Below are positions 8,438 through 16,217 of a DNA stretch of 32,899 nucleotides, one piece after another. A program made the position numbers and the translations under genes. Position 1 is the first letter of the stretch; each line of letters starts with the position of its first letter. The DNA comes from Rhodospirillaceae bacterium (GTDB taxonomy: Bacteria; Pseudomonadota; Alphaproteobacteria; Rhodospirillales; UBA2165). The stretch is from NCBI GenBank assembly GCA_002687515.1, contig NZAK01000174.1, positions 1 to 32,899 of the forward strand, written 5' to 3'. The notes below the pieces were generated by a model, which saw only the letters and a list, made by a program, of their open reading frames with translations, searched no databases and was not told the DNA's origin.

Positions 8438-9409
8438 ATGAAATTTCATTTATTCGCGGCTCTGATCGCCAGCACATCCTTTTTCGCGGCCCAAGCCGCC
8501 GCCGAGCCTATCAAAATCGGCATCGCGAATTTTGGCCCACACCCTGTTCTGAATGCCGTCGTTAAAGGTTTCAAGGACGGCATGACAAAGCGTGGTTATA
8601 GCGAAGGTAAAGATGTCGTCTATACCTATACCCATGCCAGCTTCAAGCCCAATCTGCTGCCCCAAGCCCTGGCAAAAATTCAGGCTGGTAAACCAAAATT
8701 GGTCATCACAGTCACCACACCGGTGAGCCAAGCGGGCAAAAAAATGTTCGCTGATAAAGGTATTCCTCAAGTATTCACCGCCGTCACCGATCCGGTCGCC
8801 GCCGGTTTGACACCATCTTGGTCCAAAGGCGGCAACAATATTACCGGCGCATCGGATCTGCAGGACATGGACGGCGTCTTCGCCTTCATGCGGAAACTGC
8901 TGCCAACCGCCAAAAAAATCGGCGTGCCTTTTAATCCGGGTGAAGCCAACGACGCGTCATTGGTCAAAACCATGGAGCGGATGGCGCCGAAGCACGGATT
9001 TTCGGTTACCAAGGTAGGCGTCGATAAGACCTCCGACATTCCGGTTCGTGTGCAATCCTTAATGGGTAAGGTTGATACGGTCTTTGTCTTGCCATCGAAC
9101 CTGATCAGCCCGGCCGTACCGGCACTGGTCGCGGTAACCCGCCGCAATAAGGTTCCGGTTATCGATTATTCGCCGACTTCGACCAAGGCGCATCAAACGC
9201 TGGCCTCCTACACCGTGGATTGGTCGGGCATCGGCGGCATCACCGCCGGTCTAGCGGTCAACATCCTAAAAGGAGGTGACGCCTCCGCCATGGCCCCGGT
9301 TAAACCCAAAGCCGAAGCTCATCAGGGCTTTATCAGTGGAAAGCGGCTAAAAGCCCTTGGCATGAAACTGCCAAGCTCTCTGGCTGGCTGTGATTGCATC
9401 GTGAAATAG
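8438..9409 (+). CDS. ABC transporter substrate-binding protein (PF04392 type)
   Basis: 323 aa. Residues 1-22 are a Sec signal peptide (AAQAAA then EPIKIG), so the mature protein is periplasmic. The fold matches the PF04392 ABC-SBP family, which is related to LacI/periplasmic binding type I proteins: KIGIANFGPHPVLNAVVKGF at the mature start, VTTPVSQAGKKMFAD and PQVFTAVTDPVAAGL. Relatives pair with COG1101 ATPases and COG4120 permeases, exactly as here. Known or proposed ligands in the class include tryptophan (TrpX of streptococci); the ligand here cannot be inferred. First gene of a three-gene plus-strand operon, with a strong ribosome site upstream. It ends 78 bases before the ATPase start. 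Confidence 0.92.
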   Translation: MKFHLFAALIASTSFFAAQAAAEPIKIGIANFGPHPVLNAVVKGFKDGMTKRGYSEGKDVVYTYTHASFKPNLLPQALAKIQAGKPKLVITVTTPVSQAGKKMFADKGIPQVFTAVTDPVAAGLTPSWSKGGNNITGASDLQDMDGVFAFMRKLLPTAKKIGVPFNPGEANDASLVKTMERMAPKHGFSVTKVGVDKTSDIPVRVQSLMGKVDTVFVLPSNLISPAVPALVAVTRRNKVPVIDYSPTSTKAHQTLASYTVDWSGIGGITAGLAVNILKGGDASAMAPVKPKAEAHQGFISGKRLKALGMKLPSSLAGCDCIVK

Positions 9410-9487
9410 CTTTAATGGCCGGAATCCGAAGCGCTATCGAGCGTTTTTCCGTTCCGGCCGTTGAGCCCCTGGTTCGAACGCTTCATC

Positions 9488-10264
9488 GTGCTGGAAATTA
9501 CAGACGCCGTTAAAATTTTTAACCGGGGGACGGTCAATGAACGGCCCGCCCTTAACGGCTTTTCACTCAAACTCGGAACCGGTGACTTTGCGGCTGTTAT
9601 CGGCAGCAACGGCGCCGGGAAAAGCACGCTTCTCAATGCCATCGCGGGCGGCATCAGTATCGATACGGGGACCGTTATCGTTGATGGTCACGATTTAACC
9701 TCGTTACCCACTCACAAACGGGCCAAATGGGTGGCGCGGGTGTTTCAGGACCCCCTCGGCGGCACTGCCAGTTCCATGACGATAGAGGAAAACCTTACTC
9801 TTGCGGTGCTAAGAGGGCAGCGTCATGGCCTGGGCTTGGGGCTCAATAGCCTGCGCCGCGACACCTACCGTGATCTATTGTCGACCCTGGGCCTGGGTCT
9901 GGAAGACCGCCTGACATCAAAGGTCGAGATATTATCGGGCGGGCAGCGCCAGTCTCTGGCCCTGATCATGGCCATTATAACCGAACCGGCGGTTTTGCTG
10001 CTGGACGAGCATTGTGCGGCGCTCGACCCCAAAACGGCGGGCATCGTCATGGCTTCAACCGTGAAGGCGGTGGAGTCGGCGGGACTGACCACGCTGATGG
10101 TAACGCACAATATGCAGCACGCCATAGATTACGGCGACCGGCTGATTATGCTTGAAGCCGGACAGTTGCGCCTCGCTGTATCGGGAGAGGAGAAATCCTC
10201 CCTGGACGTCGAATCGCTGGTCGAGCGCTTCCATATCACCGACGATAAGATATTACTGAGTTAG
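9488..10264 (+). CDS. ABC transporter ATP-binding protein (COG1101 type)
   Basis: About 258 aa. Walker A GSNGAGKST (residues about 39-47), signature LSGGQRQSLAL, Walker B VLLLDEHCAAL and the switch His in VTHNM are all present. The D-loop has ALDP. The segment FNRGTVNERPALNGFSL near the N-terminus is typical of the COG1101 subfamily that partners PF04392 binding proteins. The start is uncertain: GTG at 9488 gives the usual family N-terminus (VLEITDAVKIF); a TTG at 9461 would add nine residues. Neither has a clear ribosome site. It energises import through the downstream permease, which begins 42 bases later. Confidence 0.92.
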   Translation: MLEITDAVKIFNRGTVNERPALNGFSLKLGTGDFAAVIGSNGAGKSTLLNAIAGGISIDTGTVIVDGHDLTSLPTHKRAKWVARVFQDPLGGTASSMTIEENLTLAVLRGQRHGLGLGLNSLRRDTYRDLLSTLGLGLEDRLTSKVEILSGGQRQSLALIMAIITEPAVLLLDEHCAALDPKTAGIVMASTVKAVESAGLTTLMVTHNMQHAIDYGDRLIMLEAGQLRLAVSGEEKSSLDVESLVERFHITDDKILLS

Positions 10265-10305
10265 GAGTGCCGGGATAGGAAGGCCGGAAAAGGAACGATT
10301 GACGG

Positions 10306-11211
10306 ATGATGGAAGTCTTCAACAATTTTTATAACTTGGTGCCAGTTACGTTTGCGCAAAGCCTTATCTATGCCTTGGTGGCGGCGGGAATCATGATCCC
10401 TTTTCGGATTTTGAGCTTTCCGGACTTAACCAGTGAAGGCAGCTTCCCCTTGGGCGGGTCCATTTGCGCGGCCCTATTGGTGGCGGGCGTTAATCCGTTC
10501 GCGGCGACCCTGCTGGCTGTTTGCGGCGCCTTTGCCGCCGGCTGTTGCACGGCGCTGATCCATCTGAAACTCAAAATCAATACGTTACTGGCCGGCATTC
10601 TCGTCATGACGATGCTGTTCAGCATTAATCTGCGCATCATGGGCAAATCCAACGTCGCATTGTTTTCGGCCGATAACCTGTTGGAAAAAATCTGGGTTGG
10701 CTCGAGTACCGATCTGGCCCCTATGATCACCATGTTCGTCATTATGATGGCGGTTGTTTGTTCGGCCCTTTTCTGGTTCTTCAAGACCGAAATTGGCATG
10801 GCCATGCGGGCGGTGGGCGCCAATTTGAACATGGCTTCGGCGCAGGGGATCAGCACCTGGGCCTATACGATTTTCGGCCTCGGCATGGCAAACGGATTAA
10901 ACGGTTTAGCCGGCGCGGTATTGGTGCAGCAACAGGGCTATGCCGACGTGAATATGGGACTTGGTATTCTGATCGACGGGCTCGCGGCGGTTATTATCGG
11001 TGAAACCCTGCTCGGCCGCCAGGATGTCTGGCGTCAGGTGGCCGCGCCGTTCCTGGGCTCGATCGTTTATTACCAATTGATATCCCTCGGTCTCGCCGCC
11101 GGACTGGAACCCTCGGACATTAAACTGGCGACAGGCATCTTTGTTCTTATTACCCTCGGTCTGCCCGTGCTCAAGGGAGGAGCGGCTGAGGCGATAAGAT
11201 TCAGGGAATAA
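10306..11211 (+). CDS. ABC transporter permease (COG4120 type)
   Basis: 301 aa, about eight hydrophobic segments, similar to the branched-chain/ribose permease fold (PF02653) in its COG4120 branch. Telling stretches are FRILSFPDLTSEGSFPLGG near residues 35-53, LKINTLLAGILVMTM, MRAVGANLNMASAQG, and NGLAGAVLVQQQGYADVNMG before GLAAVIIGE. The Gly-Ala-Asn helix region is where the permease contacts the ATPase. Last gene of the importer operon. No separate membrane partner is present, so the channel is probably a homodimer, as usual for this class. Ligand unknown. Confidence 0.92.
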   Translation: MMEVFNNFYNLVPVTFAQSLIYALVAAGIMIPFRILSFPDLTSEGSFPLGGSICAALLVAGVNPFAATLLAVCGAFAAGCCTALIHLKLKINTLLAGILVMTMLFSINLRIMGKSNVALFSADNLLEKIWVGSSTDLAPMITMFVIMMAVVCSALFWFFKTEIGMAMRAVGANLNMASAQGISTWAYTIFGLGMANGLNGLAGAVLVQQQGYADVNMGLGILIDGLAAVIIGETLLGRQDVWRQVAAPFLGSIVYYQLISLGLAAGLEPSDIKLATGIFVLITLGLPVLKGGAAEAIRFRE

Positions 11212-11369
11212 CCGTCGTTTGCCGTGTCGCGTCAGATTGCCTATCTGAGTGCTTCTGATGCGGTGGAGGGCTCCCACCCGCCGGCATCGCGATGTGCCAA
11301 AATGGTGGTTTTATTGAGCCGCCAATGTCCGGTGTTGGCTAGAACCGGTCATTAGGCGACGGAAAATCT

Positions 11370-11398
11370 ACGTCCGCTTTGCACCCAAGAGCGGACGT
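11370..11398. repeat. Dispersed alphaproteobacterial-type palindromic repeat, copy 1
   Basis: ACGTCCGCT (11370-11378) and AGCGGACGT (11390-11398) are a perfect 9-bp inverted repeat around an 11-base loop. A degenerate relative lies at 18603-18632. From general knowledge, similar CGTCCGCTTT...AGCGGACG elements are scattered between genes in many alphaproteobacteria. A transcription role is not shown. Confidence 0.55.
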
Positions 11399-11465
11399 TC
11401 CCGGCAAATTCTCTAAAGGTTCGGTCCATCCCATTAGCGGACCTTCCCGATTTCTGCCTAACAGA

Positions 11466-11493
11466 TTGCCTCCGGCCCAACTTTGTCTAGAAT
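11466..11493 (+). promoter_or_regulatory. Promoter of the receiver-Hpt gene
   Basis: TTGCCT (11466-11471), a 16-base spacer and TAGAAT (11488-11493). It is 23/28 identical to the flavoprotein promoter at 6832-6859, with the same spacing. The initiation region is about 25 bases upstream of the small frame at 11526. Confidence 0.6.
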
Positions 11494-11525
11494 ATCGCCC
11501 AAATAAACCGCCTTCGGGGAGGATC

Positions 11526-11567
11526 ATGGCGGAACAATCACAAGATGTCCGGAAATGCGGCAAATGA
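11526..11567 (+). CDS. Possible 13-residue leader peptide
   Basis: ATG at 11526 follows GGGGAGG at close to ideal spacing, the best ribosome site here. The frame reads MAEQSQDVRKCGK and stops with TGA that overlaps the ATG at 11564 (ATGA). This would couple its translation to the receiver-Hpt protein. It is too short to judge by coding statistics. An alternative is that an indel split a longer N-terminus from the regulator. Confidence 0.3.
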   Translation: MAEQSQDVRKCGK

Positions 11568-12370
11568 CCGGCGGAGAAAATTCGGATTATTCGGCCAAGC
11601 GTATACTCGTTGTCGACGACAACGAGATGTCACGGAAGCTTATCGAACACCGGTTGACGCGCGACGGCTTCACCGTCGTTTCCGCGAGTTCCGGCGAGGC
11701 AGCCCTGGAAGGGTTGGCGCGAGTTCCGGCGGACTTGATGCTTCTCGATTTGGTGATGGACGGCATGAGCGGCTTGGATGTGCTGAACATCATCAAGAAT
11801 GACGCTCGGCTTTCGCATTTCCCCGTGGTCATTGTTTCCGGCATTGAAGATGTGGACGCGGTCAACAAGTGCATCGCCGCGGGCGCCGTGGATTTCCTGC
11901 CGAAACCGGTTCAACCGGATGCTTTGAGCGAAATCGTCGACGATTTGCTGGGCGGTGGAAGTCATAAAACGGGCGCGGCCGGCAGGCAGGTTGCCGCCGA
12001 AGATGCGCAATCCTGCATGTCCGATTTACCTTTGTTCGAGCCGGCGCGGGTGGTGCAGTTGTGCACCGATTTCGGCAAGGACAAGGTGAGCGAATTCATC
12101 GCCCAGTTTGAAGGCAATGCCCCCAAATTGCTGGCCGCGATCGCCGATGACATGAACAAAGATTGCGCCGAGGCGCGGAGCATCGCCGCCCACACGTTAA
12201 AAGGCAGCGCGCGTACCTTTGGTCTGCTCCGGTTGGCGGCGATTTCCCGCGATATGGAGAAAGCCTGCGACGAAGGCCGCTTGGATGACGCGGACACCGC
12301 CGCCAAAGCCATTGACCGGTATTTCGATGCCTCCCTCAAGGCGCTGCTTGACTACGCGGCGGACATGTAG
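11564..12370 (+). CDS. Receiver-Hpt two-domain phosphorelay protein
   Basis: About 268 aa. Residues 13-130 form a CheY-like receiver: acidic pocket VVDDNE, phosphoacceptor Asp62 in LLDLVMDG, Ser92 in VVIVSG and Lys114 in PKPVQP. After a linker, residues about 160-265 form an Hpt domain with His210 in AAHTLKGSART. There is no kinase or DNA-binding domain. Such proteins relay phosphate between a hybrid kinase and a final regulator; no kinase gene lies nearby. The start at 11564 is chosen for ATGA coupling to the small frame at 11526; ATG at 11555 is also possible. The gene is followed by a terminator at 12431, so it is probably monocistronic. Confidence 0.9.
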   Translation: MTGGENSDYSAKRILVVDDNEMSRKLIEHRLTRDGFTVVSASSGEAALEGLARVPADLMLLDLVMDGMSGLDVLNIIKNDARLSHFPVVIVSGIEDVDAVNKCIAAGAVDFLPKPVQPDALSEIVDDLLGGGSHKTGAAGRQVAAEDAQSCMSDLPLFEPARVVQLCTDFGKDKVSEFIAQFEGNAPKLLAAIADDMNKDCAEARSIAAHTLKGSARTFGLLRLAAISRDMEKACDEGRLDDADTAAKAIDRYFDASLKALLDYAADM

Positions 12371-12430
12371 CCGACCGCCAGGGAAAATTATCATGGCGCG
12401 CGCTATGGAAAAGACCACCGGCGATACCGG

Positions 12431-12458
12431 TGTCGGCGGTTAGCCGATAAACTTTTTT
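12431..12458 (+). terminator. Rho-independent terminator after the receiver-Hpt gene
   Basis: TGTCGGC (12431-12437) pairs with GCCGATA (12443-12449), seven pairs including one G-T, around a 5-base loop. It is followed by AAC and six Ts (12453-12458). It lies 61 bases after the stop codon. Confidence 0.55.
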
Positions 12459-12686
12459 CCTTGCTTAAACTGCGGAGCAATCGGGTATTCTTTTATCAAC
12501 AAAAACCAAATGTCCAAATTTATCTCACGGGTTTAATCTTCCACATTTATATATCGTCGAAAATAGCCTATAAGTCGAATAGACATAGCGAATTCAAATA
12601 ATTCCGGCTTACGATATTTAGAGCATCAATCCAAACTGCCCGGTTATTAGAATAAATTGATCAGAAGACCAGAAAGGAAATTATCA
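12459..12686. other. AT-rich upstream region of the CheY-like gene
   Basis: About 230 bases of clearly lower GC than the surroundings, without a supported gene. It must carry the promoter of the CheY-like gene, but I could not find a hexamer pair with good spacing. The AT-richness continues into the gene, suggesting a common foreign origin. Confidence 0.4.
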
Positions 12687-13076
12687 ATGGCTGCAAATAA
12701 GAAACTGCGGGTCATTCTGATTGATGATGATGACGGTTGCATATTAATGATGCGAACCCTTTTGGAGACTTTGGATTGCGAGGTTATTGGAGCGGCTGAA
12801 AACGGCCAAACTGGGGTTGAGCTTTTTAAGAAAGAAAAACCTGATCTCGTTTTGTTAGATCTTCGTATGCCTGTAATGTCGGGCAAGGAAGCTCTACAAA
12901 TTATGACCGATCACGATTCGGATGCAAAAATTATTTTGCTGACGACGGTCGGCGACCAACACGAAATTATGAAATACTTGGATACCGGTGCAGATTATTA
13001 TATCCGCAAAGATAATCCATCGGACAAAATTAAAGCCCACTTAGAGAGTCAATTGGCCGATATCAGAGACAATTAG
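12687..13076 (+). CDS. Single-domain CheY-like response regulator
   Basis: 129 aa, receiver domain only. Acidic pocket LIDDDDG (Asp13/Asp14), phosphoacceptor Asp58 in LVLLDLRMPVMSG, Thr86/Thr87 in ILLTT and Lys108 in YYIRKD. No output domain, so it acts by protein contact, as CheY or Spo0F-type proteins do. AAGGA lies eight bases before the ATG; a TTG at 12657 would extend it without a ribosome site. Codon use is much more AT-rich than the neighbours (many AAA, ATT, TTA), so it was probably acquired. It follows the receiver-Hpt gene but is separated by a terminator, so a shared relay is only a guess. Confidence 0.9.
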   Translation: MAANKKLRVILIDDDDGCILMMRTLLETLDCEVIGAAENGQTGVELFKKEKPDLVLLDLRMPVMSGKEALQIMTDHDSDAKIILLTTVGDQHEIMKYLDTGADYYIRKDNPSDKIKAHLESQLADIRDN

Positions 13077-13151
13077 CCTGTAACCGGCCAGCGCCTGTTG
13101 GACAGAATGCGCCAATAGAATAGCCGGACATCACCATGTGGCTCTGCCGCC

Positions 13152-13250
13152 TCAACCGGTCGATGCAACACACGCGTTAAATCTTTCTGCCGGGGTTTCA
13201 AACCCCAACGTCTTGCGTGGCCGCTCGTTGAGCTGCCGCGCCAGGGGAAG
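13152..13250 (-). pseudogene. IS30-type transposase C-terminal relic (right copy)
   Basis: Read on the minus strand the frame gives ARQLNERPRKTLGFETPAE followed by RFNACVASTG-stop (stop at 13154-13152), a typical IS30-family transposase C-terminus. Upstream of about 13250 the frame loses similarity, so the element is truncated to its last 30 or so codons. It is the better-preserved partner of the relic at 8201-8266 and points in the opposite direction, so the two 3' ends face each other across about 4.9 kb. Confidence 0.75.
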
Positions 13251-13336
13251 TGGTGAATTGGTCGCTGACGATTATCGAGAAAGCTGATAATGTCGGTTGA
13301 TGAGGCTGATCAATGTCAGACTTCGTAGCTTAAACT

Positions 13337-13351
13337 GGGAGAGTGACCACC
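13337..13351. repeat. IS-end-like sequence shared with the right window edge
   Basis: GGGAGAGTGACCACC here is the exact reverse complement of 32839-32853. A nearby CAATTAC (with extra bases between) also matches GTAATT at the edge. The pairing beside an IS30 relic suggests a terminal fragment of a second insertion sequence, whose family I cannot name. Confidence 0.45.
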
Positions 13352-13521
13352 TTAGCGCAATTACACTGTGTCCTCCGGAAATTGCTTAGTCACCCGCGCC
13401 TTTTGTCAGCAAGGCTTTGTTGTGCCGATGATATTGCGGCGCGGTTCCGGTGCTCGCGCCGAACCGGCCAATATCGGCACGGCCTGACAAGGGATTGCAC
13501 AACGCGGAGGAGAATAAGAAC

Positions 13522-15003
13522 ATGAACGCTGACATACCGGCCGCATCGGGCGGAAACATCACCCACACCATCACCTATGACGATCTCCGCGATTGGATCG
13601 CCGAGGCCGACCGGCTGGGTGAACTGCGCCATGTCAGCGGCGCCACATGGCAGGAGGATATGGGCATGGCCGCTGAGATCCTCAGTCACCGCGACGACGG
13701 GCCGGCGGTCCTGTTCGACGACGTGCCGGGAATTGCCAAAGGCTTTCGGGTGCTGGTCAACATTTTTGCGGGCGCGCGCAAGAACATGTCGCTCGGCTTC
13801 GCCGCGGGCCTCGACAAGGTGGAACTCAGCCACGCCTTTGCCGAGATCTATAACCATGACACCAACCTGATCCCACCGGTCGAGGTGGCCGATGGCCCGG
13901 TGATGGAAAACGTCCTCCTAGGCGACGATGTGGACCTGGAAATCTTCCCCACCCCGCTGTGGCACGAAAAGGACGGTGGACGCTATATCGGCACCGGCAG
14001 CTACAACATCACCCGCGATCCGGAAACGGGCTGGGTCAATCTTGGCGTTTACCGCATCATGCTGAAAGGCAAGAACACCGTCGGCCACAACGTCCTGCCG
14101 GGCCGCCATGCGGCCTATCATTTGGATAAATACATGGCGCGGGGCGAGCCGATGCCGATGGCGATGGTCATCGGCGGTGATCCACTGGCGTTTTTCGTCG
14201 GCGGCTTCGATGTTCCGGAAGGTACATGCGAATACGACGTGGTCGGCGGGCTGCGCGGCAAGCCGGTGAAGGTGGTACATGGCAAGTTGACCGGGCTGCC
14301 CTTCCCGGCCAATGCCGAAATCGTGCTCGAAGGCTATGTGCATGGCGACCGCCAGGAGGTGGAAGGCCCCTTCGGCGACTGGACCGGCACCTATACCGAG
14401 CGCGGCCGCACCAACCCGGTGGTCGAGATCAAGGCGATCTATCACCGCAACGATCCCATCATGCTGGGCTGCGTGCCCCAGTTCCTGCCCGACGAATTCT
14501 CACGCTACCGCGCCATCACCCGCTCGGCGCTCTTGAAGAAGAACATCGAGGCCGCCGGCGTGCCGGACGTCGCCGAGGTATGGGCCCATGAGATCGGCGG
14601 CTCGCGCATGCTCACCGGCATCTCCATCCGCCAGCGCTATGCCGGCCACGGCAAACAGGCCGGCCACATCGCCTCTCACTGCCAGGTCGGCGTGGACGGA
14701 AACCGCTGGGTCATCGTTACCGACGACGACATCGACGTCACCAATCTGGAGGAACTGATCTGGGCGGCCCTGACTCGCGCCGAGCCCGGCGTCTCCATCG
14801 ACCTGATCACCGGCGCCAAGGCGGCCCAGTCCCACCCCCGCATCACGCCCGCCGACCGGGCAGCGCGCAACTTCACCGCCTCGCGCATGATCATCGACGC
14901 CTGCGTGCCCTATCACTGGCGCGACGATTTCCCGGAGATCAACAAAGCGAGCCGCGAGCACATCCGCAAATCATGGGAAAAGTTCGGCTACCTTTTCGAT
15001 TAG
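13522..15003 (+). CDS. UbiD family (prenylated-FMN-dependent) decarboxylase
   Basis: 493 aa, normal length for UbiD. Recognisable segments are RYIGTGSYNITRDPETGWVN (about 154-173), LGVYRIMLKG, GHNVLPGRHAAYH, GGDPLAFFVGG (218-228), EIVLEGYV and EGPFGDWTGTY (281-291), the family's catalytic-side EGPxGDxTGxY motif. UbiD enzymes reversibly decarboxylate aromatic or unsaturated acids using prenyl-FMN. A UbiX prenyltransferase is required and is not in this window. GGAGGAG at 13506-13512 sits well before the ATG at 13522; an upstream in-frame ATG at 13450 falls in degraded DNA. The next gene encodes a TctC-type binding protein, so an imported acid may be the substrate. No ubiquinone genes are nearby, so a catabolic role is likelier than ubiquinone synthesis. 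Confidence 0.93.
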   Translation: MNADIPAASGGNITHTITYDDLRDWIAEADRLGELRHVSGATWQEDMGMAAEILSHRDDGPAVLFDDVPGIAKGFRVLVNIFAGARKNMSLGFAAGLDKVELSHAFAEIYNHDTNLIPPVEVADGPVMENVLLGDDVDLEIFPTPLWHEKDGGRYIGTGSYNITRDPETGWVNLGVYRIMLKGKNTVGHNVLPGRHAAYHLDKYMARGEPMPMAMVIGGDPLAFFVGGFDVPEGTCEYDVVGGLRGKPVKVVHGKLTGLPFPANAEIVLEGYVHGDRQEVEGPFGDWTGTYTERGRTNPVVEIKAIYHRNDPIMLGCVPQFLPDEFSRYRAITRSALLKKNIEAAGVPDVAEVWAHEIGGSRMLTGISIRQRYAGHGKQAGHIASHCQVGVDGNRWVIVTDDDIDVTNLEELIWAALTRAEPGVSIDLITGAKAAQSHPRITPADRAARNFTASRMIIDACVPYHWRDDFPEINKASREHIRKSWEKFGYLFD

Positions 15004-15122
15004 GCGATATCGTGTCAACCGGAGGCAGCCGGTAAAAAGTAATTCCAATGGCGGCAAAATTTGATACGCTTGGACCGATTATAAAAGTAAACACGTAAAT
15101 ATCGATTTAAGGGAGATTGAAG

Positions 15123-16154
15123 ATGAAACAAAGTTGCACGATTTTAAGCGGCATTGCGCTCGCCGGCGCAATCGCCATACCGTTGGGCCAGCCGGCGAAC
15201 GCGGCGGGCGCCGCCGATTTTTATTCCGGCAAGACGGTATCGATCACCGTATCGGGCAGCGCCGGCGCCTCGCTGGGCCTTTATTGCCGTCTGGTGGCTA
15301 AACATTGGGCCAGCCACATTCCTGGCAAGCCGAAAGTCATTTGCCAGTTCCGTCCCGGCGGCGGTGGCACCAAGGGCGCGGCCTGGGTCTATAACAAGGG
15401 CAAGAAAGACGGCACCGACATCGGCGAAGTGCTGTCGCCTTCGGTCCTCGCGCCGACCTTGCGCGGCGCCAAATTCGACGCGTCCAAATTCATCTGGCTC
15501 GGCTCGGTGACGCCGCGCCCCTCGGTGATCACGGTGTGGCACACGTCGCCCGCCACGACCATCGCCGGTGCGATGAAAAAAGAAGTGATCATGGGGTCCA
15601 CCGGTTTCGGGTCCGAAACCTATCTGCTGCCTAAATTCATGAACGCCACATTGGGCACCAAGTTCAAGATCATCCGCGGCTATAAGGGCGGCGCGCCCAT
15701 CAACAAGGCCATGGAAGCCGGCGAGGTTAATGGCCGGATGAATTATTGGACCGGTTGGACCACGGTGAAGGGGAAGTGGCTGAAGGAGAAAAAGATCCTC
15801 CAGCTCGTGCAATACGGCCCGAAAATCCCGGCGCTCCCCAATGTTCCTCATCTACGCGATCTGCTCAAATCGAATGAACACAAGCAAATGCTGACCTTCC
15901 TTGAACTCAGCGAGCATCTGGGGATGGGTTTCTGGGTTCCGCCGGGAGTGCCCCAGGACCGGGTGGCGGCGCTGCGCAAATCCTTCTTCGCGACGATGAA
16001 GGACCCGGCCTTCCTGGCCGACGCCAAATCCAAACGGGCGCGGGTGGAGCCGATTTCAGGCGCCAAGATCGAACAACTGGCAAAAGCCGCTTTTGCCACA
16101 CCGGCGCCGGTCCTCGCCAAGCTCAGAGGCTATCTCGGCTTCAAGAAAAAATAG
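15123..16154 (+). CDS. Tripartite tricarboxylate transporter (TctC/Bug) binding protein
   Basis: About 343 aa. The N-terminus is a Sec signal peptide ending in PANAAGA, so the protein is periplasmic. The mature part begins ADFYSGKTVSITV, followed by FRPGGGGTKGAAWVYN, the TctC/Bug pattern in which the first strand and loop bind the carboxylate. GSTGFGSETYLLPKF, IIRGYKGGAPINKAMEAGEV and FWVPPGVPQDRVAALRKSF complete the family signature. GGGAG (15111-15115) is seven bases before the ATG at 15123. It probably serves the TctA-TctB fusion on the facing strand and supplies a carboxylate to the UbiD-family enzyme; both links are inferred from position. Confidence 0.92.
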   Translation: MKQSCTILSGIALAGAIAIPLGQPANAAGAADFYSGKTVSITVSGSAGASLGLYCRLVAKHWASHIPGKPKVICQFRPGGGGTKGAAWVYNKGKKDGTDIGEVLSPSVLAPTLRGAKFDASKFIWLGSVTPRPSVITVWHTSPATTIAGAMKKEVIMGSTGFGSETYLLPKFMNATLGTKFKIIRGYKGGAPINKAMEAGEVNGRMNYWTGWTTVKGKWLKEKKILQLVQYGPKIPALPNVPHLRDLLKSNEHKQMLTFLELSEHLGMGFWVPPGVPQDRVAALRKSFFATMKDPAFLADAKSKRARVEPISGAKIEQLAKAAFATPAPVLAKLRGYLGFKKK

Positions 16155-16184
16155 TCCGTTCCGGGTCAATTGATATGCAACGGG

Positions 16185-16217
16185 AGGCGCTCCGCGAGGG
16201 GCGCCTTTCCTTTTGTT
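16185..16217 (+). terminator. Strong Rho-independent terminator after the TctC-type gene
   Basis: AGGCGC-T-CC (16185-16193) pairs with GG-G-GCGCCT (16198-16206), nine pairs with one T-G, closed by a GCGA (GNRA) tetraloop. TTTCCTTTTGTTTT follows. It lies 31 bases after the stop. The T-tract is on the plus strand only, so it ends the UbiD/TctC transcript in front of the convergent permease gene. Confidence 0.85.

Larger units (their letters stand above)
11212..11525. other. Intergenic region with dispersed palindrome and promoter
   Basis: Downstream of the permease is a GGTGG/CCACC stem near 11271 without a U-tract, then the palindromic repeat at 11370-11398, then the promoter at 11466-11493. 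No protein-coding gene is supported until the small reading frame at 11526. Confidence 0.5.
13077..13521. other. IS graveyard upstream of the UbiD-family gene
   Basis: This 445-base gap contains an IS30-type transposase tail on the minus strand (13152-13250) and an IS-end-like sequence (13337-13351) that recurs at the right window edge. Short frames here are broken and not called. The UbiD promoter must lie near its right side. Confidence 0.5.

Noticed and set aside
11263..11300. GGTGG/CCACC stem after the ABC permease as a terminator
   Set aside because: The stem is short with an unpaired bulge, and no T-tract follows on the plus strand.
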